Shown here piece by piece: positions 17,202 to 25,631 of a stretch of 64,000 nt of DNA. The notes beneath the pieces are model-generated. The model saw nothing but the letters and a program-made list of their open reading frames with translations, had not been told where the DNA came from and made no database searches. Position 1 is the first letter of the stretch, and each line of letters starts with the position of its first letter. Source of the DNA: Streptomyces ochraceiscleroticus. Its GTDB lineage: Bacteria; Actinomycetota; Actinomycetes; Streptomycetales; Streptomycetaceae. The stretch spans positions 372,001 through 436,000 of the forward strand of contig NZ_JOAX01000005.1 in assembly GCF_000720485.1 (NCBI RefSeq). The letters run 5' to 3'. Made by a program: the position numbers and the translations under genes.

Positions 17202-17283
17202 GTGCGGTACGGCGCCGGGCGCCGGGGGAAGTGCGGTACGGCGCCGGGCGCCGGGGCGGTGCGGTAAGGTGCCGGGCGCCGGA
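17202..17283. repeat. Three tandem GC-rich repeats of 28-29 bases
   Basis: Units begin at 17202, 17231 and 17259. Each contains GTGCGGTA followed by CGGCGCCGGGCGCCGG or a close variant (AGGTGCCGGGCGCC in the third). Each unit holds the self-complementary core GGCGCCGGGCGCC and so could fold. The array fills most of the spacer between the GH3 stop and the binding-protein start. It could tune read-through or mRNA stability, or be a neutral slipped-strand expansion. Confidence 0.8.
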
Positions 17284-17293
17284 AGGGGCTGCG

Positions 17294-20257
17294 TCAGCGC
17301 AGGGAGAAGGTGCTCAGCCGCATCGCGTCCGAGAAGACGAGATGGACGTCGTGCCGGCCGCGGGCGCCGCGCAGCGGGGCGGTCACGGTGGCGTAGGTGT
17401 ACCGGTCGCCGGTGCCGCGCACCTCGGCCGTCCCGGCGAGCGGCCCGTCCGGCGAGCCGAGCCGCACCTGTACGGTCCCGCTGCCGCCGCCCTCCTTCGC
17501 GACGCGTGCGGTGAACTCCCGTGCCCCGGAGCCGAGTTCGGCGTCCCGGAAGACGATCCAGTCGCCGCGTTCCGTGGCACCGACCGCCTCCCCGCGCACC
17601 CTGCTCTCGTCGACGATCCGCACGCCCCGGTAGTCGTCGAAGTCGGCTGCGCGCGTGGTCCCGCTCAGGTCCCGGGCCGGAATCCGCTCGCCGTCCACGC
17701 GCAGCGCCGCGCGCCCCCGGATGTCCCGTGACGACGCGCCCACCAGCACGTCGTGGACGCTGCTCTCCACGGCCCACCGGCCGCGGGTGACGTCCCAGTG
17801 CGCGAGATCGGCGGCGCGCAGCGGCAGCCGTACGGTCGTGCTCCGGCCCGCCTCGAGGTGGACGCGGGCGAAGCCGCGGAGTTGCCTGAGCGGCTGCTTG
17901 TCGCGCGAGGTGCGCTGGTGGGTGTAGAGCTGCACGACCTCGTCGCCGGCCCGGTCGCCGGTGTTGGTCACCCGTACGGAAACGGTGACGGTACCGTCCG
18001 CGTCCACCGTGTGCGCGGACAGCTCGGGCCGGCCGTAGCGGAACGAGGTGTAGGACAGGCCGTGCCCGAAGGGGTACAGCGGATCGCCGCGGAAGTAGAG
18101 GTAGGTGCGGTCCGAGGCGATGATGTCGTAGTCGAGCAGGTCCGGCAGGTCGTCCGCCGAGCGGTACCAGGTCTGGGTGAGCCGCCCGGCCGGGTTGTGG
18201 TCGCCGAACAGGACGTCGGCGACGGCGTGCCCGGTCTCCTGGCCCGCGTGCGTGGTCCACAGGACCGCCGGCACGCGCTCCCAGGTGGTGGTGACGGGAT
18301 AGCTGGTCTCCAGGACGACGATCGTGCGCGGGTTGGCCGTGCGGACGGCCTTGACCAGCGCGTCCTGTCCCGCGGCCAGGGCCATGTCCGTACGGTCGTG
18401 GTCCTCGCGGCCGTTGATGCACGGCATGCTGCCGACCACGACGACCGCCGCGTCCGCGCCCCGTACCGCCTCGACGGCGTGCTCGACGCCGCCGCGCACC
18501 ACCTCCGCCTCGTACCGCGCGGCATCGTCCTCGGTGGTCAGCCGCAGCGTCCCGGCGGCGTCCGCCGTGAGGTACGTCTTGTCGCCGAACCAGTCGGCGG
18601 CGGTCTCGTACCCGGCGTAGCGGATCAGCCGGCTGCCGTCGTCCCGCTCCTCCAGGACGAACTGCTGCTGGACGTACCAGCCGTTCGGCTGTTCCTGGTC
18701 GTTGCGGAATGCCTTCCCGTCGTAGCCCACGTACTTGCCGTTGGCCACGCTGCGCAGTGTCACGACGCCCTGGCCCCACTCGAAGACGTCGAACTGCCCG
18801 GTGGCGTCCGCACTTCCGCCCTTCTCGGTGAGGACCGCGCCGTTCGCACCGCTGCCCGCCGTGAGGTACGCGCCGGTGGCCTTGTTGCGGAACGCAACAC
18901 GGTCCACACCTTCGCTGGTGGTGACGGTTCCGGCGGAGCCCAGCCGCTCCGTGACGCCCTTCAGTGGAGTGATGGCGTACGGCAAGGTGCCTGAGTACCA
19001 GTCGGTGTAGAGGGTGTCGGCCAGCGGGCCGACGACGGCGACCTTCTTGAGCGTCTTCGCGTCCAGTGGCAGGGCCGCGTCGTCGTTCTTGAGCAGGACG
19101 ATCGCCTCGTCGGCGGTCTCGCGGGCCAGCGCGCGGTGTGCGGGACTGTCGATGACCGACCTGCTGATCTGCGCGTACGGGCCGCCGTCGGGGTCGAACT
19201 CGCCGAGCCGGAAACGAATGCCGAGCAGGTGCCGCACCGCTGTGTCGATGTCGGCCTCGTCGATCAGCCCCTTCTCCAGGGCCGTGGTGAGCGCCTTGAC
19301 GGTCTTGCCGGGCTCGGCGCTGTCGGCGGTGAAGCTGTCGATGCCTGCCTTGAGGGCGGCGGCGTCCCCTTCGGCGCGGGTGGGGTAGTAGTCCTGGGCG
19401 CCGGGGAGCAGGTTGTTGGGGGCGTCCGCGTCCGTGACGTTGAAGAGGTCCTTCTTCGCCCACCTGCGCACGGTGTCGTTCAGACCCGGATGGACGGTGG
19501 CGGGACGGCCGTTGACCAGGTTGTACGAGGACATCACGCCGGTGACCGCGTCGGCACTCAGCGCCGGCCGGAAGGCCGCCTCGTCGTACTCCTTCAGGAC
19601 GCGGGGGCGGAGGACCGAGTCGGAGGTGGTACGGCGGGTCTCGTTGTTGTTCGCCAGGTAGTGCTTGATGGTGGGCGCCGTCTTCAGGTGCACCGGATCG
19701 TCGCCCTGCAGGCCCGCGCCGTAGGCGGTGGAGATGACGCCGGTCAGGTGGGGGTCCTCGGAGTACCCCTCCTCGTTGCGGCCCCAGCGCGGGTCCCGCA
19801 GCAGGTTCACCACCGGCGCCCACAGGTTCAGGCCCCAGCCCTCGGGCCGCTCGTGCTGGAAGCCGCGCGCCTCGTCTCCGACGGCCGCGCCCACGCGTCT
19901 GATCAGGGCGGGGTGCCAGGTACTGGCCAGGCCGACGGCCTGCGGGAAGACGGTGGCCGGGCCGAGCCAGGCGACACCGTGCAGGGCCTCGGTGCCGGTG
20001 CGGAACGGGCGTATGCCGAGCCGTGGGACGGCCGGCTGATGCTGGTGCAGCAGGGTGATCTTCTCGGCCCGGGTCAGCCGGCGCAGCAGGTCGTCGATGC
20101 GGTCCTTCAGGGGGAGAGCGGGGTCGCGGAAGGGGTGTGCGGTGCGCGGACGCGCGGCGGCGGGAGCGGCTCCTGTCAGCTCCAGGCCGACGGCCAGCGG
20201 AGCGGCCGCCAATCCGAGGGCGAGCACGGCACGTCGGGATGGGCCCTGTGGCGTCAC
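17294..20257 (-). CDS. Secreted GH3 beta-glucosidase/beta-xylosidase with inserted domain and C-terminal CBM6-like module
   Basis: A 987-residue enzyme. The N-terminus (SRRAVLALGLAAAPLAVG) is a Tat-type signal. The GH3 barrel runs to about residue 390, with EGYSEDPHL and KHYLANNNE; the nucleophile Asp lies in NVTDAD near residue 276. The second GH3 domain is split by about 140 residues (451-590) containing RVAFRNKATGAYLTAG and TLRSVANGKYVGYDG, which look like beta-trefoil (fascin/ricin-like) repeats. A fibronectin type III-like segment and a CBM6-like C-terminus (DWIVFRDAELGSGAREFTAR) follow. The GTG at 20257 has AAGGAG upstream. A perfect LacI-type palindrome sits just before the ribosome site. 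Substrate specificity is uncertain. Confidence 0.85.
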   Translation of the reverse strand: MTPQGPSRRAVLALGLAAAPLAVGLELTGAAPAAARPRTAHPFRDPALPLKDRIDDLLRRLTRAEKITLLHQHQPAVPRLGIRPFRTGTEALHGVAWLGPATVFPQAVGLASTWHPALIRRVGAAVGDEARGFQHERPEGWGLNLWAPVVNLLRDPRWGRNEEGYSEDPHLTGVISTAYGAGLQGDDPVHLKTAPTIKHYLANNNETRRTTSDSVLRPRVLKEYDEAAFRPALSADAVTGVMSSYNLVNGRPATVHPGLNDTVRRWAKKDLFNVTDADAPNNLLPGAQDYYPTRAEGDAAALKAGIDSFTADSAEPGKTVKALTTALEKGLIDEADIDTAVRHLLGIRFRLGEFDPDGGPYAQISRSVIDSPAHRALARETADEAIVLLKNDDAALPLDAKTLKKVAVVGPLADTLYTDWYSGTLPYAITPLKGVTERLGSAGTVTTSEGVDRVAFRNKATGAYLTAGSGANGAVLTEKGGSADATGQFDVFEWGQGVVTLRSVANGKYVGYDGKAFRNDQEQPNGWYVQQQFVLEERDDGSRLIRYAGYETAADWFGDKTYLTADAAGTLRLTTEDDAARYEAEVVRGGVEHAVEAVRGADAAVVVVGSMPCINGREDHDRTDMALAAGQDALVKAVRTANPRTIVVLETSYPVTTTWERVPAVLWTTHAGQETGHAVADVLFGDHNPAGRLTQTWYRSADDLPDLLDYDIIASDRTYLYFRGDPLYPFGHGLSYTSFRYGRPELSAHTVDADGTVTVSVRVTNTGDRAGDEVVQLYTHQRTSRDKQPLRQLRGFARVHLEAGRSTTVRLPLRAADLAHWDVTRGRWAVESSVHDVLVGASSRDIRGRAALRVDGERIPARDLSGTTRAADFDDYRGVRIVDESRVRGEAVGATERGDWIVFRDAELGSGAREFTARVAKEGGGSGTVQVRLGSPDGPLAGTAEVRGTGDRYTYATVTAPLRGARGRHDVHLVFSDAMRLSTFSLR

Positions 20258-20271
20258 GGGACTCCTTCGAG

Positions 20272-20285
20272 TCGAAGCGCTTCGA
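20272..20285 (-). promoter_or_regulatory. LacI-family operator before the GH3 gene
   Basis: TCGAAGCGCTTCGA is a perfect 14-base palindrome, 15 bases upstream of the GH3 start codon and partly next to its ribosome site. A repressor bound here would block transcription of the GH3 gene and probably the transporter genes behind it. The same TCGAA-N4-TTCG plan recurs before lacI. Confidence 0.75.
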
Positions 20286-20337
20286 TAACGGGGTGCGTGG
20301 TGCCGGTGGTACGTGGTGTCAGTGATGCGGGGGCCGG

Positions 20338-21384
20338 TTACCGGGCCCCGCAATCAGTCGATGTGGGCAGTCGGTTCACGTGTGCGCGTGGTGCCGTGCT
20401 GGCCCGCTCGGTGAGCTGCGGGGGCAGCAGCGTGGCGTCCGGGACCTCCCGGCCGGCCAGCTTCGCCATGAGCAGATCCACCGACCGCTCGCCCACCTCG
20501 GCGGCGGGCAGGGCAACGGAGGTGAGGGGCACGTCGGCCCCCTCGGCCAGCTCGTCCGGGCACAGGGCGACGACCGACAGGTCCTCCGGCACCCGCAGCC
20601 CGGCCCGTTGGAACGCCTCCAGCAGCGGCCCGAGCGCCGGCTCGTTGTGTACGACCACGCCGGTCAGGTCCGGATGCTCGCGCAACAGCCGGTCGACCGT
20701 CTCGCGCGCGGCCGGTGCGCCGGGTGCGCACGGGAGCACGGTCGAGGTCATGCCGTACCGGCGCGCCGCGGCCGTGAAGCCCGCCGCCGTCCGCCGGGCG
20801 TAGCCGGTGTCGCGCGCGTACACCTCCGGCGGCGACCCCAGCAGCGCCACACAGCGGTGGCCGAGCCGCGCCAGGTGGCTGACGCACTCCGCGCCGGTCG
20901 CCGTGAAGTCCAGGTCGATGCAGGTCAGTCCCGCGGCCTCGGCGGGGAAACCGATGAGCACGGAGGGCAGGCCGAGGGAGCGAAGCAGCGGAATGCGCGC
21001 GTCGTGCAGTTGTACGTCCATCACGACGAGCGCGTCCACCAGCGCGCTGTCCGCCACCCTCCGCAGCCCGTCCTCGCCCTCCTCCTGGGTGAGCAGCAGC
21101 ACGTCGTGGTCGTGCGCGCGGGCCGTGGTGACCACGGACGCCGCGAACTGCATCTGCACGGGCACGTGGACGCCGCTGCGCAACGGCATCACGAGCGCCA
21201 CCACATTGGACCGGCTGCTCGCCAGGGCCCGCGCCCCGGCGTGCGGGCGGTAGCCGAGCTCGCGGATGCTCGCCTCGACGCGCTGCCGGGTCGCGGCGGA
21301 GATGGAGCGCTTGCCACTGAGGACGTAGGACACCGTGCTCGGCGAGACGCCGGCGCTCCGCGCCACATCAGTGATCTTGACCAT
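20338..21384 (-). CDS. LacI family transcriptional regulator
   Basis: A 348-residue repressor: a DNA-binding head (ITDVARSAGVSPSTVSYVLSGKRSISAATRQRV) with the hinge helix ARALASSRSNVVALV, then a periplasmic-binding-protein-like sensor domain including GRRSVDLL-type C-terminal motifs (VGERSVDLLMAKLAGREV). It is the first gene of the sugar locus, all on the minus strand, with two candidate operators in its own leader and one before the GH3 gene. It therefore probably represses the whole locus until an oligosaccharide arrives. The ATG at 21384 has GAGGAG upstream. Confidence 0.92.
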   Translation of the reverse strand: MVKITDVARSAGVSPSTVSYVLSGKRSISAATRQRVEASIRELGYRPHAGARALASSRSNVVALVMPLRSGVHVPVQMQFAASVVTTARAHDHDVLLLTQEEGEDGLRRVADSALVDALVVMDVQLHDARIPLLRSLGLPSVLIGFPAEAAGLTCIDLDFTATGAECVSHLARLGHRCVALLGSPPEVYARDTGYARRTAAGFTAAARRYGMTSTVLPCAPGAPAARETVDRLLREHPDLTGVVVHNEPALGPLLEAFQRAGLRVPEDLSVVALCPDELAEGADVPLTSVALPAAEVGERSVDLLMAKLAGREVPDATLLPPQLTERASTAPRAHVNRLPTSTDCGAR

Positions 21385-21435
21385 CGCGCTCTCCTCGATA
21401 CCGCGCCCGCCGGGCCGATGCGCCGGCCCGCTGCG

Positions 21436-21472
21436 TCGAACCGTTTCGACAACTGCCGTCGAAGCGATTCGG
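21436..21472 (-). promoter_or_regulatory. Paired LacI-type operators before lacI
   Basis: TCGAACCGTTTCGA (21436-21449) and TCGAAGCGATTCGG (21459-21472) share the TCGAA-N4-TTCG plan of the perfect palindrome before the GH3 gene. Their centres are 23 bases apart, about two helical turns, and they lie 52-88 bases before the lacI ATG, a suitable place for autorepression. Confidence 0.65.
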
Positions 21473-21534
21473 CGGAACAGTAGGGAGGGGGGTGGGGAGA
21501 GTCAATGGTGTGAACGGAAAGTTTCGTGGGCTTG

Positions 21535-21583
21535 CGGGGCCCGGCCGGATATCAGCAGGCTCTCACCCCGCTTCCGGGCCCCG
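21535..21583 (-). terminator. Inverted repeat after the HDO gene
   Basis: Ten-base perfect arms (21535-21544 CGGGGCCCGG, 21574-21583 CCGGGCCCCG) with a 29-base loop directly abut the stop of the last gene of the overlapping operon. It separates that operon from lacI downstream. The long loop makes it a weaker candidate. Confidence 0.4.
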
Positions 21584-22594
21584 TCACCTCTCCAGGTGGC
21601 GCAGCAGGCGGTCGTACTGGCGGGTTCCCGCGTCGACGGCCAGGTGGGCGCCGCGCAGCACCTGGCAGAGCTCGGCGGGTGACAGACGGGGGCGCTGGGC
21701 GCGCAGTCCGTCGGAGAGTTCCTGGCTGTGCCGCGGGTCGATGCGGGTGTGCGCGGTGAAGTAGAGGCGCATGTCCTCGTCGTGCAGACCCACCCGGTCC
21801 ATGCCCTCCAGGAGCAGCCGGAAGTGCGGTTCGACCCAGCTCTCGAAGACGAAGAAGCAGCCGTACGCGGCCTGGGTGCGGGACGGGCGGGTGAGCAGCG
21901 CCGTGAACAGGTTGGAGGTGATCTTGGCGTACCAGGGGTGCTCGCGGCGGTAACGGGCCAGCTCCTCCCAGCCGTCGGCCGAGCCGAGCTGGCGGCGGAG
22001 CCAGTACGTGTGGAAGTTCTCCAGCCGGCCGCGGCCGCACTCGTCCCAGAGGTTGGCGGCGGCGACCGCCTTCTGCTTGCCCTGGAGCCCGACCACGAGG
22101 AGCGCGACCTCGTCGTCCACGACCTCGTTGCGGATCAGCTCGCAGCGCACGAAGTACTCGATGCGGTCGCGGGTCGCGTCCCGCGCCAGGTAGTGGAAGA
22201 GCGGGTGGCTGACGCCGGAGTTGTCGGCGGCCAGCGCGTCCAGGTGGTCGGCCGCCGCCTCCTGCGTGTGGAGTTCGGGTACCGGCGCGGGTGTGGCCCA
22301 GGCGTCGAAGAGTTCGCGTTCCAGCCGGGTCCGCGCGGCGAACAGCGCGATCTCCAGGTCGTCGTCGCGGGTGAGGGTGGCCGGTCCGTCGCGGTAACCG
22401 AGAGACCGGGAGGTGAGGGTGGCCAGGTGTTCGTGCAGGAATCGGCCGTGCGCCTCGGGGTCGGTACGGAGCCGGGCCAGCCTCTCCGCCTGGGCGTCGG
22501 CCGGAGCGCTCAGGAAGCGGGCCAGCTCGGGGGCCAGCCCTTCGAAGGGCCGCACCGGCGGCCAGTACAGGTCCTGCAGGGGCGGGGCGCTCAT
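21584..22594 (-). CDS. Iron-containing redox enzyme, haem-oxygenase-like di-iron oxidase (HDO) family
   Basis: A 336-residue, mostly helical protein. The C-terminal two thirds fit the haem-oxygenase-like di-iron oxidase/oxygenase fold: VRCELIRNEVVDDEVALLVVG, then ENFHTYWLRRQL, FFVFESWVEPHFRLLLEGMD and YFTAHTRIDPRHSQELS. These supply the helical Glu, Asp and His residues expected as iron ligands. Known members include UndA, BesC and SznF, which perform oxygen-dependent decarboxylation, C-C cleavage or N-oxygenation. The substrate here is unknown. The ATG at 22594 overlaps the stop of the upstream GMC gene by 4 bases, and this is the last gene of the operon. PqqC-like or TenA-like proteins are the alternatives; the length and motifs favour HDO. 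Confidence 0.8.
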   Translation of the reverse strand: MSAPPLQDLYWPPVRPFEGLAPELARFLSAPADAQAERLARLRTDPEAHGRFLHEHLATLTSRSLGYRDGPATLTRDDDLEIALFAARTRLERELFDAWATPAPVPELHTQEAAADHLDALAADNSGVSHPLFHYLARDATRDRIEYFVRCELIRNEVVDDEVALLVVGLQGKQKAVAAANLWDECGRGRLENFHTYWLRRQLGSADGWEELARYRREHPWYAKITSNLFTALLTRPSRTQAAYGCFFVFESWVEPHFRLLLEGMDRVGLHDEDMRLYFTAHTRIDPRHSQELSDGLRAQRPRLSPAELCQVLRGAHLAVDAGTRQYDRLLRHLER

Positions 22595-24141
22595 CGGAAG
22601 CCTCCCTTCTCCGCGATGCGGAGCGCGTTGGCGGCGATGGTCAGGCCGGGGTTGACGGCCGCCGACGACGGGAACCACGAGCTGTCGGCGATCCAGAGGT
22701 TGGTCAGGTCGTGTGCCTTGCACGTCGGGTCGACGACGCTGGTGGCCGGGTCGGTGCCGGCGACCGCCGTACCGCACTGGTGCGAGGTGACGTCGATGCC
22801 CATGCGCCGTGCGGAGACGAGGGGGTAGCCGGCGCGGCGCATCATCCGGGCGGTCCTGCGCACCAGTTCGCGGTGCGGCGCGAGGTTGACCGGCCGCCAT
22901 CCCACCCGGATCGCGCCGCGCGGGCCGACCGTGACGCGGTTGTCCGGGGCCGGCAGGTCCTCGCTCGTGAGGTAGAGGTCGACGCTGTGTCCGGTGAGGA
23001 ACTCCAGTACCGGGGTGGGGAGATGGGGCCGGAGGCCGCGCGCGGTGGCGGGCACGAGCTTGCCGAGGGTCTGGACGTTGCCCAGCGGGCCGTGCGCGCC
23101 GTTCGCCAGGTACCAGTCGTTCAGGCCGAGCGTTTTCTGGAAGACGGTCCGGCTCGGGCGGCGGGGGTCGACGGCGACGAGGAAGGTGCTGTTGTGCACC
23201 ATGTAGTTGCGGCCGACCTGCCCGGAGGAGTTCGCCAGGCCCTCGGGCCGCCCGGTGCGCGAACGCAGCAGCAGCGCCGCCGTGTTGACCGCGCCGCAGG
23301 CCAGCACGTACCGGTCGGCGCGGATGCGCAGCTCCGTGCCGTCGTGCCGGGCGGCGGCGACGGTCACCCGCCGCCCCGGCGGATCGGTCCGCAGTCCGGT
23401 CACGGTGGTGCGGGTCAGCAGGGACACGTTCCCCGAGGCCAGCGCGGGCCGCAGCGCGCACACCTCCGCGTCGCTCTTGGCGCCCAGCAGACACGGGAAG
23501 CCGTCGCAGGTGGCGCAGCGCACGCACGACCCGTCCGGGCGCAGGTCGATCCCGGTGGGCAGGTCGAAGGGGGCCAGGCCCTGTGCCCGCAGCGCGTCGG
23601 CCAGCGCGGCGATCGCCGGTTCGTGCGGCACGGCCGGGTACGGGAAGCCGCCCGAGCGCCAGGGTTCGGTGGGGTCCTGGCCGGCCGTGCCGTGCACCCG
23701 GTAGATCCGCTCGGCCTCGGCGTAGTACGGCTCCAGCTCCGCGTACGAGAAGGGCCAGGCCCGCGAGAGGCCCTCGGCGTGCCGCACCGGCCCGAAGTCC
23801 GCCTCCCGGAACCGCGGCAGGGTCGCCCCGAAGACCTTGGTGTTGCCGCCGACGTAGTAGTGCACGCCGGGCTGGAAGCGCCGCCCGGTGCCGGCGTCGT
23901 ACCAGTGCTCGGCGTTGCGGTACCGCCGCTGGGTGAAGACCGCGTGCGGCGACCAGTTCGCCGCTTCCCGGGGCAGGAAGTCGCCGCGCTCGACGACGAG
24001 GACGCGGGCGCCGGAGTCGCGCAGCGCGTACGCCAGGGTGGCGCCGCCCATGCCGGCGCCGATGACCGCGACGTCGCAGTCCACCTCGGGGCCGGAGGGC
24101 CGCAACAATCCCTGGACGTCCGGATGTGGGCCGGTCGTCAT
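22591..24141 (-). CDS. GMC family FAD oxidoreductase B
   Basis: A 516-residue FAD enzyme. The dinucleotide fold is VAVIGAGMGGATLAYAL. Mid-protein there is a four-cysteine cluster (CVRCATCDGFPCLLGAK) like that of bacterial glucose/fructose dehydrogenase-type GMC proteins. The catalytic pair is His in SHQCGTAV and Asn in AVNPGLTIAANA, and LWIADSSWFP is the usual C-terminal segment. The family oxidises alcohols to aldehydes or ketones. The ATG at 24141 overlaps the upstream GMC gene and the stop overlaps the HDO gene, both by 4 bases. It shares only the general family plan with GMC A next door, so the two probably act on different substrates. Confidence 0.88.
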   Translation of the reverse strand: MTTGPHPDVQGLLRPSGPEVDCDVAVIGAGMGGATLAYALRDSGARVLVVERGDFLPREAANWSPHAVFTQRRYRNAEHWYDAGTGRRFQPGVHYYVGGNTKVFGATLPRFREADFGPVRHAEGLSRAWPFSYAELEPYYAEAERIYRVHGTAGQDPTEPWRSGGFPYPAVPHEPAIAALADALRAQGLAPFDLPTGIDLRPDGSCVRCATCDGFPCLLGAKSDAEVCALRPALASGNVSLLTRTTVTGLRTDPPGRRVTVAAARHDGTELRIRADRYVLACGAVNTAALLLRSRTGRPEGLANSSGQVGRNYMVHNSTFLVAVDPRRPSRTVFQKTLGLNDWYLANGAHGPLGNVQTLGKLVPATARGLRPHLPTPVLEFLTGHSVDLYLTSEDLPAPDNRVTVGPRGAIRVGWRPVNLAPHRELVRRTARMMRRAGYPLVSARRMGIDVTSHQCGTAVAGTDPATSVVDPTCKAHDLTNLWIADSSWFPSSAAVNPGLTIAANALRIAEKGGFR

Positions 24142-25631
24142 CGGTGCCTCCTTACCGGGCCCGCTGCCGGGGCCGTGAGGTGCCGGGCGGCGATCTCGTG
24201 CGCGAACGCCATGATCGTTCCCTGTGGGCTGATGCCGGTCGGACCCGGCAGCACCGCGGCGTCGCAGACGTACAGATTGCGGAAGCCGTACGGGCGGCCG
24301 TCCGTGTCGCACACCCCGCCCCGCTCGGGCGGCCCCATCGGGCAGGACGCCATGGCGTGCACGGAGACCAGGTCCCAGCCGCGCGGGTCGGACCGGCGGG
24401 CGAACTCCTCGGCGGCGCGCGGCGAGCCCAGCACCCCGGGCGCCGGCGGATACAGCTCGACGGCACCGGCCCGGAACAGCAGCCGCGCGGCGCGCACCAG
24501 CGCGAAGCGCAGCAGGTCCACGTCGTACGGGGTGAGGCGGTGGCGCAGCACGGTGCCCGCGCCGGGGAACCGGCCGACGCGTATCCGGCCCGTCATCCGG
24601 ACCTGCACGGTGAAGACCGCCATCCGCTCCAGGCCGGCCAGCGCCGCGTCGATCACCGCGGGCCCCTGGCGCGCGAGCGCCGCCGCCAGCGACCCGGGCG
24701 TGAGGTTGGCGGCCATGACGTGGACGCCCAGCCCGCCGAACTCGCTGAGCTGGGCGGTGAAGATGGTGCCCCGCTCGGCGTGCAGCGCGGAGCCGAAGCG
24801 GACCGGCAGCCGCAGATTGACGTGGAAGGCCATGGCGCGCCCCGCCGTCCTGCGGTGGATGCCGCTGCGCTGGAGGAGCGCGGCGCTGCCGACGGCTCCG
24901 GCGGCGAGGAAGACCGTACGGGGCCGGTACCGCACCGGCGCACCGTCCGGCCCCACGGCCCGTACGGCGCGCACCGTACTGCCGTCGTGTTCCAGCCGTA
25001 CGGCCCGTACGCCCGGTTCGATCCGCGCGCCGTACCGCTCGGCCTCCGGCAGATACGTCGTCGCCATCGTCCGCTTGGCGCCGGAGGGGCAGCCGGTGGG
25101 GCAGCGGTTGCGGTGCGCACACCCCGGTGCGGCGCGCCGGGCGAGCGTCCAGCCCCAGCCCAGTCCGTCGGCCGCGGTGGCCAGCAGCCGGGAGTCCTCG
25201 TTGCCCGCGCCGTGCCGCTGCGCCTCCACCTCCAGCCGCCGGGAGATCTCGCTCAGGTGCCCGGCCAGGTGGCGGGCGCGGTAGCCGTCGGTGCCGAGGC
25301 CGTCCGCCCAGCGGTCCAGCAGCCCGGCCGGCGGCTCCCACAGCAGTCCGCCGTTGACCACGGTGGTGCCGCCCACGCAGCGGCCCTCGCCGTACGGGAT
25401 GACGGGGCTGCCGTAGACCGGGGTGAGCCCCGCGTTGCGGTACAGGCGGCGCAGGCTGTCGGCCGGTGCGGTGGCGGCGAGTTCGGCGGGGGAGACCCGC
25501 GGCCCCTCCTCCAGTACGCGGGGGTGGCGGCCCGCCCTGGCCAGCTCCAGCGCGGCGACGGCCCCGCCCGCTCCGGAGCCGATCACCAGCGTCTCGCAGT
25601 CGACGGCGCGTGGCGCGCGGCGGCCGCTCAT
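24138..25631 (-). CDS. GMC family FAD oxidoreductase A
   Basis: A 497-residue FAD enzyme with TLVIGSGAGGAVAALELARAG at the N-terminus and EGRCVGGTTVVNGGL, as in long-chain alcohol oxidase/cholesterol oxidase-like GMC proteins. A cysteine cluster GCAHRNRCPTGCPSGAK has the spacing C-x5-C-x3-C. The catalytic His is in SVHAMASCPMG. Where most GMC enzymes have Asn-Pro near the C-terminus, this one reads GISPQGTIMAFA, so the second catalytic residue seems changed. It is linked to the genes on both sides by 4-base overlaps. Oxidation of a lipid-like or sugar alcohol is plausible but not proven. Confidence 0.87.
   Translation of the reverse strand: MSGRRAPRAVDCETLVIGSGAGGAVAALELARAGRHPRVLEEGPRVSPAELAATAPADSLRRLYRNAGLTPVYGSPVIPYGEGRCVGGTTVVNGGLLWEPPAGLLDRWADGLGTDGYRARHLAGHLSEISRRLEVEAQRHGAGNEDSRLLATAADGLGWGWTLARRAAPGCAHRNRCPTGCPSGAKRTMATTYLPEAERYGARIEPGVRAVRLEHDGSTVRAVRAVGPDGAPVRYRPRTVFLAAGAVGSAALLQRSGIHRRTAGRAMAFHVNLRLPVRFGSALHAERGTIFTAQLSEFGGLGVHVMAANLTPGSLAAALARQGPAVIDAALAGLERMAVFTVQVRMTGRIRVGRFPGAGTVLRHRLTPYDVDLLRFALVRAARLLFRAGAVELYPPAPGVLGSPRAAEEFARRSDPRGWDLVSVHAMASCPMGPPERGGVCDTDGRPYGFRNLYVCDAAVLPGPTGISPQGTIMAFAHEIAARHLTAPAAGPVRRHR

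Noticed and set aside
17193..19823. Long minus-strand frame of 876 residues overlapping GH3
   Set aside because: It is an out-of-frame reading of the GH3 gene, Arg/Gly/His-rich, without motifs.
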